Source of the DNA: Bifidobacteriaceae bacterium
GTDB taxonomy: Bacteria; Actinomycetota; Actinomycetes; Actinomycetales; WQXJ01
DNA: 14,206 nucleotides
Assembly: GCA_031278075.1 (NCBI GenBank)
Contig: JAITLE010000045.1
Location: 1 to 14,206, forward strand
Reading direction: 5' to 3'
Under the pieces are notes generated by a model, which was not told the origin of the DNA, ran no database searches, and saw nothing but the letters and a program-made list of their open reading frames with translations. Made by a program: the position numbers and the translations under genes. The number at the start of each line of letters is the position of its first letter. The first letter of the stretch is position 1. This document shows, piece after piece, positions 6,250 through 13,637 of this stretch.

Positions 6250-7346
6250 CGCGCCGCCAACTTCCTGGCCGCCCGGGCCATCTTGCGTGCCGAGGGGATG
6301 CGCCGCTGGCGCGGGTCGAACGCGTCGCGCAACCCGTCTCCGATGAAGTTGACGCACAACGCGATCACGATGATGAAGAAACCCGGCCACCAGAACAGCC
6401 ACGGCCTTTGCGAGAAGGCCGACTGGTATTCGGAGACCAGGTTGCCCAGCGAGATGTCGGGGAAGGCGATGCCGAACCCGAGGTAGCTGAGGGCGGTCTC
6501 CAACAGGATGGCGGCCGACATCAGCAGAGTGGCGTTGACGATGATCACACCGACCGCGTTCGGGAGGATGTGTTTGACGATGATCCTGGTGTTGGACGCG
6601 CCGGCGACACGCGCGGCGTCGACGAACTCCCGTTCCCTCAGGCTGAGGAATTCGGCGCGCACCAACCGGCTCATCGCCATCCATTCGACGAACGCCAGGG
6701 CGAGGCCCAAAGTCAGCGCCGAGGCCCCGTTCACCCACCGGCCCAACACCAATCCGATCACCATGACCGGGATCGCGATCATCATGTCGGTGAAACGCAT
6801 CAGCAGCGTGTCGACCTTGCCGCGGAAGAACCCGGCGGTGGCGCCCACGATCACGCCGATCAGCGTCGCGAGCAGGCCGATCAGCACCATGACGGTGAGG
6901 GACTGCTGAGCGCCACGCATCGTCATGGCGAACATGTCATGACCCACCGTGTCCTGGCCGAAGGGGTGCTCCCCGATGTGGACACCTTCAGAGAACGAGA
7001 TCTGCAAGGTGGGCCGCCCGCCAGCGATCGCGATGGGGTAGGTCGTGTGGTAGTCGTGCTTCCACCAGCCCGGAATGGGGCCCCAGCCGATCGACGTGGT
7101 CACCAGGACCACGGTGGCGGCCAGGAAGCACATGGCGACGATCGCGCCGCGGTGCCGCAGGAAGCGGCGACGCACGATCTGACCTTGGGACAGACCCTCA
7201 GTCGCCTTCAACTCGATGGCGTTCTCGCCGGCGCCGGCGGTCAGGTCGTCTTGGACCACGCCACTCGCGAAGTCCGGCACCGCGTCCGGCTGCCGATCCG
7301 AGTGCAACGTGGGCTCCATCGGGTCGGGGGTGCGGTTGTGTCTCAT
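6246..7346 (-). CDS. ABC importer permease, DppC/OppC type
   Basis: This 366-residue inner-membrane permease is of the binding-protein-dependent family. After a hydrophilic N-terminus (1-66) comes the first membrane helix (about 67-85), then the periplasmic-side motif HPFGQDTVGHDMF (127-139), a variant of the DppC motif HPLGTD-GRD. The EAA coupling loop spans about 240-263 (EFVDAARVAGASNTRIIVKH) and contacts the ATPase. Further helices and a basic tail follow. About six hydrophobic segments are visible. Its ATG overlaps the stop of the upstream permease as ATGA, and its own stop overlaps the ATPase start the same way, so translation of the three is coupled. A second Met at residue 10 could be used, but coupling favours the first. 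Confidence 0.93.
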   Translation of the reverse strand: MRHNRTPDPMEPTLHSDRQPDAVPDFASGVVQDDLTAGAGENAIELKATEGLSQGQIVRRRFLRHRGAIVAMCFLAATVVLVTTSIGWGPIPGWWKHDYHTTYPIAIAGGRPTLQISFSEGVHIGEHPFGQDTVGHDMFAMTMRGAQQSLTVMVLIGLLATLIGVIVGATAGFFRGKVDTLLMRFTDMMIAIPVMVIGLVLGRWVNGASALTLGLALAFVEWMAMSRLVRAEFLSLREREFVDAARVAGASNTRIIVKHILPNAVGVIIVNATLLMSAAILLETALSYLGFGIAFPDISLGNLVSEYQSAFSQRPWLFWWPGFFIIVIALCVNFIGDGLRDAFDPRQRRIPSARKMARAARKLAAR

Positions 7347-8878
7347 GCGTTCACCCGAATCCTCGGGTCGAGGCCCGCGTAAATGAGGTCGGCGACAATG
7401 TTCGCGGCGATCGCCAACGCTGCGGTGATGACGAAGTACCCCATCACCCCATAAATGTCGCCTTCTCGCAGCGCCACGATGAACATGGTGCCCATGCCAC
7501 GCCAGGCGAAAATGCGCTCCGTGATGATGGCGCCACCGAACACCAACGCGATGTCGATCGGGATCACTGTGGCCAACGGGATCAGCGCGTTCCTGAAGGC
7601 GTGACGCACCACCACGGTGCGTTCGTTCAAGCCCTTGGCCCTGGCCGTGCGGATGTAGTCCGCGTTCATCACCTCCAGCATCGAGGCCCGCGTGTAGCGG
7701 GTGTACGAGGCGAACGTGATCAACACCAGCGCGGTGGTCGGCAAGATCAGGTGGGTCAGCGTGTCGGTCACACCAAGCCAGAATGTGCCCTCCAATTCCG
7801 GCGTGACCGCGCCTATCGTGCCGATGGGCCTACCCCTGACGCGAGAATGGCCGACATAGGCCGGCCAGGCCTGCATCAGCCGATCCGCGAACACGAACAC
7901 CGACATCACCACGCCCGTCAAGGCCGCTGTCCTGCCTGAGACGCGCTTGTCGTCGCCTCCCCACGCCATTCCAGCGACGATTCCGACCCCGGCAGAAGTC
8001 GCCCAAAGCCCGAGCAGCACGGGCCACGAAGCGTACAAGAAGGCGTATTGGATCGGGATGTAAAGCGCCGCTCCCGCGGCGACGGTGCTGAGCGAGGCCA
8101 GCAGCGCGCGGCGGTTGCCAAGGCCCGTGTTGAGCGCCGTGAGCGCGAACGCGACGCCCACTCCCGTCAGCGTCACCCCGACGATGCCCAGCCCCGGCCT
8201 GAGCAGGAAGCCTGTGGCCGAGACGTAGATCATGACCGCGGCCGTGGCCGCTGTCGCCACACCGCCGATGCCGACCCGCGTGCGCGCCCGCCCACCTGCG
8301 ATCATCGCCGCGACGCCGCCGACGATCACGCTGACAAGCGCCACCACCCAGGGCGGGATCTTCGGATCCGCCAAGAAGTCGTTGAATCTGATGGCGCCGA
8401 ACTGTTTGAGCAGCACCGCGACCCAGAAGGCGGGCAGCGAGTAGAACAAGAAGGTGAAGAAGGTGGTCATGTAGTCGAACGACGAATACTGCCTGAGCGC
8501 CGTGACGATGCCGACCGTCACGCCGAGCAGGATCGCCAGTATCACCGAGCCGAAGACCAACTTCAGTGTGGTGGGCACGGCCACCACCAGTTGCGCCGAC
8601 ACCGCCTGGTTGTCGACGATCGAGGTGCCGAACGTGCCATGGCCCCACAGGTAGGCCGCCAAGTTGCCGAGCCACTTGAAGTAACGCAGCACGGGCGGCA
8701 TGTCCAGATCCAGCAGATCAGTCGTCCGCGCGATCAAGAACTCCTTGTTCGGGTCGTTGGAGGCCCGGAGTTCGGCGAGGGGGTTGGCCGCTATGGCGAC
8801 CATCATGAAGACGATGAACGTCGCCCCAAGCAACACCACGACACCAATGGCGATGCGACGGGCGATGAAAGCGAGCAC
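7343..8878 (-). CDS. ABC importer permease, DppB/OppB type, with extra membrane segment
   Basis: This 511-residue permease is partner to the DppC-type protein. The N-terminal half is typical: FIARRIAIGVVVLLGATFIVF, then VPTTLKLVFGSVILAILLG, and FYSLPAFWVAVLL near 145-157. The C-terminal half has the EAA loop (about 406-430, ADYIRTARAKGLNERTVVVRH) and ends LIYAGLDPRIRV. Usual length is about 310-340 residues. The excess lies between about residues 170 and 345 and contains roughly five or six additional hydrophobic helices (near 177-194, 203-223, 228-250, 256-274, 279-306 and 317-333). GTG 8878 is chosen because AAGGTGG precedes it by about five bases and the protein then starts directly with the cytoplasmic LAFIARR. 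A TTG at 8911 would add 11 residues without a good ribosome-binding site. Confidence 0.9.
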   Translation of the reverse strand: MLAFIARRIAIGVVVLLGATFIVFMMVAIAANPLAELRASNDPNKEFLIARTTDLLDLDMPPVLRYFKWLGNLAAYLWGHGTFGTSIVDNQAVSAQLVVAVPTTLKLVFGSVILAILLGVTVGIVTALRQYSSFDYMTTFFTFLFYSLPAFWVAVLLKQFGAIRFNDFLADPKIPPWVVALVSVIVGGVAAMIAGGRARTRVGIGGVATAATAAVMIYVSATGFLLRPGLGIVGVTLTGVGVAFALTALNTGLGNRRALLASLSTVAAGAALYIPIQYAFLYASWPVLLGLWATSAGVGIVAGMAWGGDDKRVSGRTAALTGVVMSVFVFADRLMQAWPAYVGHSRVRGRPIGTIGAVTPELEGTFWLGVTDTLTHLILPTTALVLITFASYTRYTRASMLEVMNADYIRTARAKGLNERTVVVRHAFRNALIPLATVIPIDIALVFGGAIITERIFAWRGMGTMFIVALREGDIYGVMGYFVITAALAIAANIVADLIYAGLDPRIRVNA

Positions 8879-8913
8879 GGGAGCCACCTTAGCGACTGAG
8901 TGTGACAACAAGA

Positions 8914-8994
8914 AGCGGCGGAGCGCCGCTCAGCGCGGCGCCCCGCCCAGCGCGTCCCGCCCGCCGGTCCGATGAACCAACCACCGGGCGGGAC
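8914..8994 (-). promoter_or_regulatory. Intercistronic hairpins between binding protein and permease genes
   Basis: The 136-bp spacer holds two stems. The first to be transcribed pairs 8954-8963 (GTCCCGCCCG) with 8985-8994 (CGGGCGGGAC), ten perfect GC-rich base pairs with a 21-base loop, lying 20 bases after the binding-protein stop. The second is a perfect 7-bp stem AGCGGCG/CGCCGCT with a GAG loop (8914-8930). Neither is followed by a T-run. Such structures between a binding-protein gene and its permeases commonly give partial termination or 3' end protection, so the binding protein is made in excess. That role is inferred here. Confidence 0.6.
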
Positions 8995-9014
8995 GCCACT
9001 CGTCAGTCAGGATC

Positions 9015-10886
9015 TCAGCCGAGGACCTGCCATTGCCAGAAGTTCCAGAACATGGTCCCCGCGATGGGCGTCATCGAGACGTTCGTCACCCGCTGCGCGT
9101 TCCAGGCCAGGACCGAGGGGAACTGGAAGATCGTGATGCCGAACCCGTCATCCAACAGGATCTGCTCGACCTCCAGGTTGATCGCCTCCTGGCGAGCCGG
9201 ATCGGTCTCGGTCTCCAGCTCTCCGTAAAGCTCGTCGACCCGAGCGTTGGAGAACCCGCCGTAGTTGTTCTGGCCGCCGGTGACGAAGTTCGCCGCCGGC
9301 TCGAACACCGCCGTCGAAGTGGATTGCCAGCCGAACAGCGACGCGTCATAGGTGCCGCCGCCCAGCTTCAGGCCCCACTCGTCGCTGCCCGCGTCGATCA
9401 TCTCGAAGCCGGCTTGGGTCGCGGACTCGTAGATCAACTGGTACTCCTGGGCCCGCCGGCTGTTCGACTTGCCGTAGAGGAAACGCACCTGCGGGGAGGT
9501 CACGCCCGCCTCGGCCAGCAGGGCCTTCGCGCCCTCGATGTCGACATCGGCATAAGCCGCGTAACCGTTGGCGGCCGAGGTGGCCGCATAGGTCGGGGAG
9601 CCGGGCACCAGGTTGTAGGAGTTGCGCGGCTCAGCATCCGGCTGGGTCGGCTTGATGATCGTGTCCACGATCTTCTGACGCGGGATCGTCTTCAAGAACG
9701 CCTGCCTGACCTTCTTCGCCTTCTCCGCGTCGCCGCCGTAGGTGGCCGGGTCGAACGGGCCGCCGTTGTCGTAGGTCAAGTCGACGTGCTCGTAGGTGCC
9801 TTCGTAGCCGGACCGGCTCTCCATGCCTTCGATCGCTTGGACAGCGGCCAGGACGTCCGCTGTGACCTGCTGCAGAATGATGTCGACCTCACCGTTCTCG
9901 AGGGCCTGGACCTGGCCCATCGCGTCTTCGTTGTAACGCACGATGATCTCGTCGACCTTCGCCTCTTCACCCCACGTGTATTCGGGGTTCTTCTTCAGCG
10001 TGACGTACTGCCCTTCGACGTAGTCGCTCATGACCATCGGCCCGCAGGACACGACCAGTTCCACATCCTCGCCGGTCGGCATCGACTTCAGGTCGAACCC
10101 GAAGCTCCACTCGTAGGCGATCTTCGCCAACGCGTCTTTGTCGTTCTCCTGGATCGCCTTGGCGACGGCCGCCTGCGCTTCTATGGGATCGCTGATGCCC
10201 AGCGCCCGCTTGCCGATGACATGGGCGGGCAGCGGATAGTCGACGAAGTTGAACTGCCAGTCCGGGAACGGCTTGGAGTAGACGAAGGTCACCGCCTTGC
10301 CGTCCGCAGAGATCGTGGGCGTGTCCTTGATCAGCGCGACCGCCGGGTCGCCCGCGTCGAAGTAGACCTTGCCCTCCGCCACGCCGACCACCACGCCGTC
10401 GTCGTCCTTCTCGATGTCGCCGGTGTCCGCGTCGTTGAACACGCCGGACCGTGCGGCCCACTCGAGCAGGAGGTCGGCGCCGTCGAGCGGCGTGCCGTCG
10501 GACCATTTCGCCGCCGGGTTGATGGTCTGCCTGATTGTCAGCGGATCTTCGGATTCGACGATCATCTCGCCGAACTCAGTGTTCCTCACGAAATTGAGAT
10601 CCGCGTCGTAGTACGCCCAATTGGACCGCATCATGTACAAGATGACGTAGTTCGCCGTGGCGTGGCCGTTGGCGGACATGTAGTTCATCGACTTGAGCGG
10701 CTCGTTCCAGCCCACGGTCACGGTGCCGCCCATGATCGGCGTCAGCGTGTCTGTCGAGCCCGACGGGCCCGTCGAAGGATCGCCGGTCGCGTCGTTCGTG
10801 GTGGGGCCGCCGCACCCGGACAACACCAGGGCCAGCGCTGCGATCCCACCCCCGATCGCCACCAAATTCTTGTGTCGAAGCGTCAT
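9015..10886 (-). CDS. Extracellular solute-binding lipoprotein, family 5 (peptide/nickel class)
   Basis: This 623-residue lipoprotein captures the substrate outside the cell for the ABC importer. The N-terminus is a lipoprotein signal: basic MTLRHK, a hydrophobic core (8-22) and lipobox LSGC with Cys25 as the lipidated residue. A Thr/Ser/Gly-rich tether follows. The mature part starts GGTVTVGWNEPLKSMNY. It has KWSDGTPLDGADLLLEW (the DGxP, ADD-like landmark of family 5), PAHVIGKRALG, and C-terminal VEQILLDDGFGITIFQFP. It is longer than the usual 500-550 residues. ATG 10886 is chosen because it begins the signal peptide and AAGGAAG lies about eight bases upstream. It is the first gene of the importer operon. 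The substrate cannot be told from the sequence. Confidence 0.93.
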   Translation of the reverse strand: MTLRHKNLVAIGGGIAALALVLSGCGGPTTNDATGDPSTGPSGSTDTLTPIMGGTVTVGWNEPLKSMNYMSANGHATANYVILYMMRSNWAYYDADLNFVRNTEFGEMIVESEDPLTIRQTINPAAKWSDGTPLDGADLLLEWAARSGVFNDADTGDIEKDDDGVVVGVAEGKVYFDAGDPAVALIKDTPTISADGKAVTFVYSKPFPDWQFNFVDYPLPAHVIGKRALGISDPIEAQAAVAKAIQENDKDALAKIAYEWSFGFDLKSMPTGEDVELVVSCGPMVMSDYVEGQYVTLKKNPEYTWGEEAKVDEIIVRYNEDAMGQVQALENGEVDIILQQVTADVLAAVQAIEGMESRSGYEGTYEHVDLTYDNGGPFDPATYGGDAEKAKKVRQAFLKTIPRQKIVDTIIKPTQPDAEPRNSYNLVPGSPTYAATSAANGYAAYADVDIEGAKALLAEAGVTSPQVRFLYGKSNSRRAQEYQLIYESATQAGFEMIDAGSDEWGLKLGGGTYDASLFGWQSTSTAVFEPAANFVTGGQNNYGGFSNARVDELYGELETETDPARQEAINLEVEQILLDDGFGITIFQFPSVLAWNAQRVTNVSMTPIAGTMFWNFWQWQVLG

Positions 10887-10914
10887 ACTCGACTTCCTTT
10901 CTCTTGGCTGTGCG

Positions 10915-10927
10915 CCCCGAGACGGGG
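10915..10927 (-). promoter_or_regulatory. Small hairpin in the binding-protein leader
   Basis: CCCCG and CGGGG pair across an AGA loop, 28 bases before the start codon. On the transcript it lies just upstream of the ribosome-binding site. It may stabilise the 5' end. There is no match to a riboswitch that I recognise. Confidence 0.35.
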
Positions 10928-10937
10928 ACGTTGTCAC

Positions 10938-10953
10938 GCGGTCGAGCGACCGC
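10938..10953. promoter_or_regulatory. Perfect palindrome at the predicted transcription start of the importer operon
   Basis: GCGGTCGAGCGACCGC has perfect 7-bp arms around a 2-bp centre, typical of a dimeric repressor site. It lies just downstream of the candidate -10 (10963-10968), where a bound protein would block initiation. The regulator is not identifiable, and none is encoded next to the operon in this window. Confidence 0.5.
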
Positions 10954-10962
10954 ATTAGGCCA

Positions 10963-10987
10963 ACAATAGGGGCTGGCGCGCTGTCAA
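10963..10987 (-). promoter_or_regulatory. Candidate promoter of the ABC importer operon
   Basis: On the minus strand a perfect -35 hexamer TTGACA lies at 10987-10982. The best nearby -10 is TATTGT (10968-10963), but the spacer is only 13 bp, too short for a normal sigma-A promoter. An alternative box further on (CTAATG) would be too far. Either an activator compensates or one of the boxes is coincidental. The start of transcription would fall near 10956, giving a leader of about 70 bases. Confidence 0.35.
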
Positions 10988-11015
10988 GAGGACACGTCCA
11001 TCGCGTTCCCGACCC

Positions 11016-11037
11016 ATTGTTGCGTTCTCGCAACAAT
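11016..11037. promoter_or_regulatory. 22-bp perfect inverted repeat upstream of the importer operon
   Basis: ATTGTTGCG (11016-11024) and CGCAACAAT (11029-11037) form perfect 9-bp arms around TTCT. The site is about 29 bp upstream of the TTGACA box, a suitable place for an activator or a distal repressor site. The half-site CAACAAT occurs again at 10961-10967 over the candidate -10. Alternatively it is a stem-loop terminator for the nuclease-like gene, whose stop is 47 bases before it, but there is no T-run. Confidence 0.6.
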
Positions 11038-11084
11038 TCCGCGCCGTCTGCGGGGTCGCGACGGCACGGCATCGTGCGCTCGAG

Positions 11085-11684
11085 TCATCGCCGCGATTGG
11101 GCGTCGCGCGCCGCGTCGCGACCCTTGCGGGCGTTCCAGCCGTCGGCCGAGAGCTGCAAGGCGGAGGCCTCGTCGAACACTGGTGACAGGCTGCGGGGCC
11201 CCGGCAGCCACAGCCATTGCGGGCGCAGCACCACCGGCGGGCAGTCCGGGCCGTCGCCGTGGGCCATGCCCAGGTCCAGCAGGACGGCGTGCTGGTAGTC
11301 GTAGTGCCGCTGGGTCTGCTCCAGGCGGGTCACCTCGGCGGCCAGGTCGGGCACGCCGTGGGTCTTGAGCTCTAGCACCATGAGGTTGTCGTTGCGCCCC
11401 GTCAGGCCCCGGTGATGGATCGAGATGTCGACCGGTCGGGTGGCCGGGTCGGGCTGGTTCATGGCGGCGCGGCGGCCCACAGAACCATGGCCGACCCGGT
11501 TGTATTCCACGTCCACGTCCCAGGACCGTTCGTATTCCGTGCGCAGCCGCCAGGCCAGTTGGCTGGCGATGACTCGCTCGGATGCGGGCAGCGGCAGTTG
11601 GACGGTCTCAAGCAGGGAGTATTCGTCCAAGATGAGTGTCACCAGGGCGGTGCGCAGCCTGGCTTCGATGTCGATGTAGGGCAT
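11085..11684 (-). CDS. PD-(D/E)XK nuclease-like protein of unknown role
   Basis: This 199-residue soluble protein has no certain family. Residues 84-107 contain RPVDISIHHRG, a short gap and NLMVLELKTHG. This gives an Asp86 and Glu105-x-Lys107 arrangement on two predicted strands, the core signature of the PD-(D/E)XK nuclease fold. Glu59/Glu60-type acidic residues lie in the preceding strand (DVDVEYNRV). The length fits a single such domain. Start ATG 11684 is chosen because a -10 box TAGCAT lies six bases upstream, suggesting a leaderless transcript. TTG at 11690 would add two residues. Its neighbours are the ABC importer operon (same strand, 198 bp downstream) and the divergent YbjN gene, with no methylase or helicase nearby. 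It could be a DNA-repair, restriction-like or inactive family member. Confidence 0.65.
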   Translation of the reverse strand: MPYIDIEARLRTALVTLILDEYSLLETVQLPLPASERVIASQLAWRLRTEYERSWDVDVEYNRVGHGSVGRRAAMNQPDPATRPVDISIHHRGLTGRNDNLMVLELKTHGVPDLAAEVTRLEQTQRHYDYQHAVLLDLGMAHGDGPDCPPVVLRPQWLWLPGPRSLSPVFDEASALQLSADGWNARKGRDAARDAQSRR

Positions 11685-11690
11685 GGGCAA

Positions 11691-11696
11691 ATGCTA
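11691..11696 (-). promoter_or_regulatory. -10 box of a leaderless promoter for the nuclease-like gene
   Basis: TAGCAT on the minus strand fits the TANNNT pattern and ends six bases before the ATG at 11684, the same geometry as at the IclR-type gene. No convincing -35 is present 17 bp further upstream. Confidence 0.45.
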
Positions 11697-11828
11697 ACCC
11701 AAGAACTCAGCGATCTTCTTGGGACTGTCTTGACTAAATTCTTGCCTGAGGGAGGCACGGCCAGCGCCGCGAGAAATCCGTCTAGGTAGGACCGCCTGGC
11801 TCAGGCCTGTTCCGTCGGCGGTGAGGCT

Positions 11829-11834
11829 TAGCAT
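11829..11834 (+). promoter_or_regulatory. -10 box for the YbjN-amidase unit
   Basis: TAGCAT fits the TANNNT pattern and is identical to the box of the divergent nuclease-like gene. Initiation about seven bases later would give a leader of roughly 20 bases containing the ribosome-binding site AAGGAAGG before ATG 11862. The -35 position (CCTGTT) is poor. Confidence 0.4.
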
Positions 11835-11861
11835 GGAGGCAAGTTGAAAGGAAGGACACGC

Positions 11862-12371
11862 ATGGGACAGCACCCCGGCCGCGACGAGCCACCCGATCCC
11901 GGCCGCCTGCCCGGTCTGGGCCCGCAGCCGCTGACGCGCAGCCGTATCGAAGCGGCGCTGCGGGCCGAGGACTGGAGTTACCAGATCGACTCGGACGGCG
12001 ACATCGGCGGCATCTGGGAGTCGAACGTCTTCTACTTCTTCCTTTACGGCGACCAGAAAGAGATCCTGCAGGTCAGAGGCCGTTGGCACCAAGAACTCCC
12101 GATCGAGCTGCGCGCGCAGGTCCGCGAGGCGATCGACAACTGGCACTTCGCGAAGATCTGGCCGAAGGCCTACACCACCGTCGACGACGGCGGCCGTCTT
12201 TGGGTTCTCGCTGAGCAGAGCGTCGACTGGGAGTACGGCGTGACCGACGAACAGCTCAGGCTCACCCTTCGCTGCTCCATCACCACCAGCCTCTCCTTGT
12301 TCCGCCACCTCCAAGAGCGTTTCATCCGCATCGCGACCACACCGGACGAGCCCGCGACGCCGTGGTCCTGA
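11862..12371 (+). CDS. YbjN-family protein
   Basis: This 169-residue cytoplasmic protein is of the YbjN (type III secretion chaperone-like fold) family, widespread in actinobacteria. After a Pro/Gly-rich start, the domain runs from about residue 25 (LTRSRIEAALRAEDWSY) through DSDGDIGGIWESNVFYFFLYG (44-64), ILQVRGRW and EAIDNWHFAKIWPKAYTTVDDGG (88-110). It ends with a helix containing LSLFRHLQERF (about 146-156). The pattern of a graded-acidic strand followed by N-W/H-F-x-K-x-x-P-K is characteristic. ATG 11862 has AAGGAAGG about eight bases upstream. A TTG at 11844 lies before that site and is rejected. The gene overlaps the amidase gene by ten bases, so translation is probably coupled. The molecular function of the family in actinobacteria is not established. 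Confidence 0.85.
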   Translation: MGQHPGRDEPPDPGRLPGLGPQPLTRSRIEAALRAEDWSYQIDSDGDIGGIWESNVFYFFLYGDQKEILQVRGRWHQELPIELRAQVREAIDNWHFAKIWPKAYTTVDDGGRLWVLAEQSVDWEYGVTDEQLRLTLRCSITTSLSLFRHLQERFIRIATTPDEPATPWS

Positions 12372-13369
12372 CCGCCGCCAAGCGCCGGATCGGGACAGTC
12401 GCGACCGCCGTCGGTTTGGTCGCCGCGCTCGGGGGCGTCGTGTTCGGCATAGCCCAGCTGAGCGGGGGGAGCGGAGCCAGTAGCACGGCCACGGGGCCAG
12501 GGAGCGCATCGGTCGCAGGCGCCTGGGTGAGCGGCGGGCCTGTCGCGCCGACCAGCCAGTGGACGGTCCCGGCCACTCCGTCCCAGCCGCCGACCAGCCA
12601 GGCCTATTCGACCCAGGCGCCGGAGACGGGCGAGGGGCTGGGGGCCGGAGGGTCGGCATCGTCCACTGGGGCGACGCAGCCGGAGGCAGGCAGGACGTTC
12701 GCGGGCGCGACGGTGTCGCTGGCGGGCCGGGTCGTGGCGCTGGACCCGGGGCACACGCCTTCGGGAGGGTCGTCGCGGCAAGTGCCGGACGGACGGGGCG
12801 GCATGAAGGCGTGCAACACGTCCGGGACCGCGACCGACGCGGGCTACCCGGAGCACGCGTTCAATTACGACGTGGCGGTCCGGGCCCAGGCGCTGCTCGA
12901 GGCGCGCGGCGCGACAGTCCACCTCAGCCGGGGCGATTCGGCCACGGAGGTGGTGTGCGTCGACGAACGGGGCAAGTTCGCTGACACGGTCGGGGCAGAG
13001 CTGCTGGTCTCGATCCACGGCGACGGGAACACCGACCGATCGGTCAAGGGGTTCTTCGCGATCGTCTCGGGGGCGCCGCTGAACGCCGCCCAGGGCGAGC
13101 CGTCCGTCGAGTTGGCCAACGCGGTCTTACTGCGCCTGCGCGAAGCGGGCTTCACGCAGAACTCCGCTTATTCCGGAGGGATCTCGCGGCGTTCGGACAT
13201 CGCCGGGGTGGCGTTCTCCACGAAACCTGTGGTCATGTTCGAGCTGGGCGAGATGCGCAACCCCGAGGAGGCGGCGCTGATGAGTTCGCCTGAGGGGCGA
13301 CAGCGCTACGCCGAGGCGGTGGCCGCAGGGATCGGCGACTGGCTGATCGCGCACCCCGCTGGCGCGTAA
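12362..13369 (+). CDS. N-acetylmuramoyl-L-alanine amidase (Amidase_3), membrane-anchored or secreted
   Basis: This 335-residue zinc enzyme of the Amidase_3 fold cleaves the bond between muramic acid and the stem peptide of peptidoglycan. An N-terminal hydrophobic segment (about 11-32) after a short basic start acts as signal anchor or signal peptide. A low-complexity Ser/Thr/Pro/Gly linker (about 34-112) spans the envelope. The catalytic domain starts VVALDPGHTPSG. Expected zinc ligands are His131 (in DPGH), Glu164 (in YPEHAFN) and His219 (in VSIHGDGN), and the catalytic Glu294 lies in VMFELGEMRNPEE. All are present. Cys151 and Cys199 could form a disulfide, as in mycobacterial relatives. GTG 12362 overlaps the YbjN gene by ten bases. 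It is probably involved in cell separation or wall turnover, as for the family. Confidence 0.92.
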   Translation: MVLTAAKRRIGTVATAVGLVAALGGVVFGIAQLSGGSGASSTATGPGSASVAGAWVSGGPVAPTSQWTVPATPSQPPTSQAYSTQAPETGEGLGAGGSASSTGATQPEAGRTFAGATVSLAGRVVALDPGHTPSGGSSRQVPDGRGGMKACNTSGTATDAGYPEHAFNYDVAVRAQALLEARGATVHLSRGDSATEVVCVDERGKFADTVGAELLVSIHGDGNTDRSVKGFFAIVSGAPLNAAQGEPSVELANAVLLRLREAGFTQNSAYSGGISRRSDIAGVAFSTKPVVMFELGEMRNPEEAALMSSPEGRQRYAEAVAAGIGDWLIAHPAGA

Positions 13370-13479
13370 AGCGCCCGGCGAGGGTTGACCACGAACGCCG
13401 CCGAGCTGTGTTTGCGCGGGTCAGGGCCCCGTGTCGGTCCCGGTCGGGTGGACGCCAGTCCGGGCGGGCTTGACCATTC

Positions 13480-13512
13480 CTACACTTCTCTCGCCAGAGA
13501 CGAGAAGTGTAG
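13480..13512. repeat. Inverted repeat, unit 1
   Basis: CTACACTTCTC (13480-13490) and GAGAAGTGTAG (13502-13512) are perfect 11-bp arms around an 11-base loop. The second stem of this unit, CCGCGCC with GGCGCGG, follows four bases later. Confidence 0.95.
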
Positions 13513-13637
13513 AGTTCCGCGCCCCCCGCCCTGGCGCGGGTGTTGACCGCGAACCCGCCCGGGACGCGTTTCCGCAGGTCAGGGGCTTACGCTGGTTCCA
13601 GCCTGGTTGACGCTGATCCGGGCGGGTTTGACCATTC

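Noticed and set aside
9033..10958. A 641-codon open frame on the plus strand
   Set aside because: It lies antisense to the binding-protein gene, reads as Arg/Val/His/Asp-rich low-complexity sequence and is a product of high third-position GC in the real gene.
11694..12659. A 321-codon minus-strand frame over the YbjN-amidase region
   Set aside because: It is antisense to two well-supported genes, has no ribosome-binding site and no domain.
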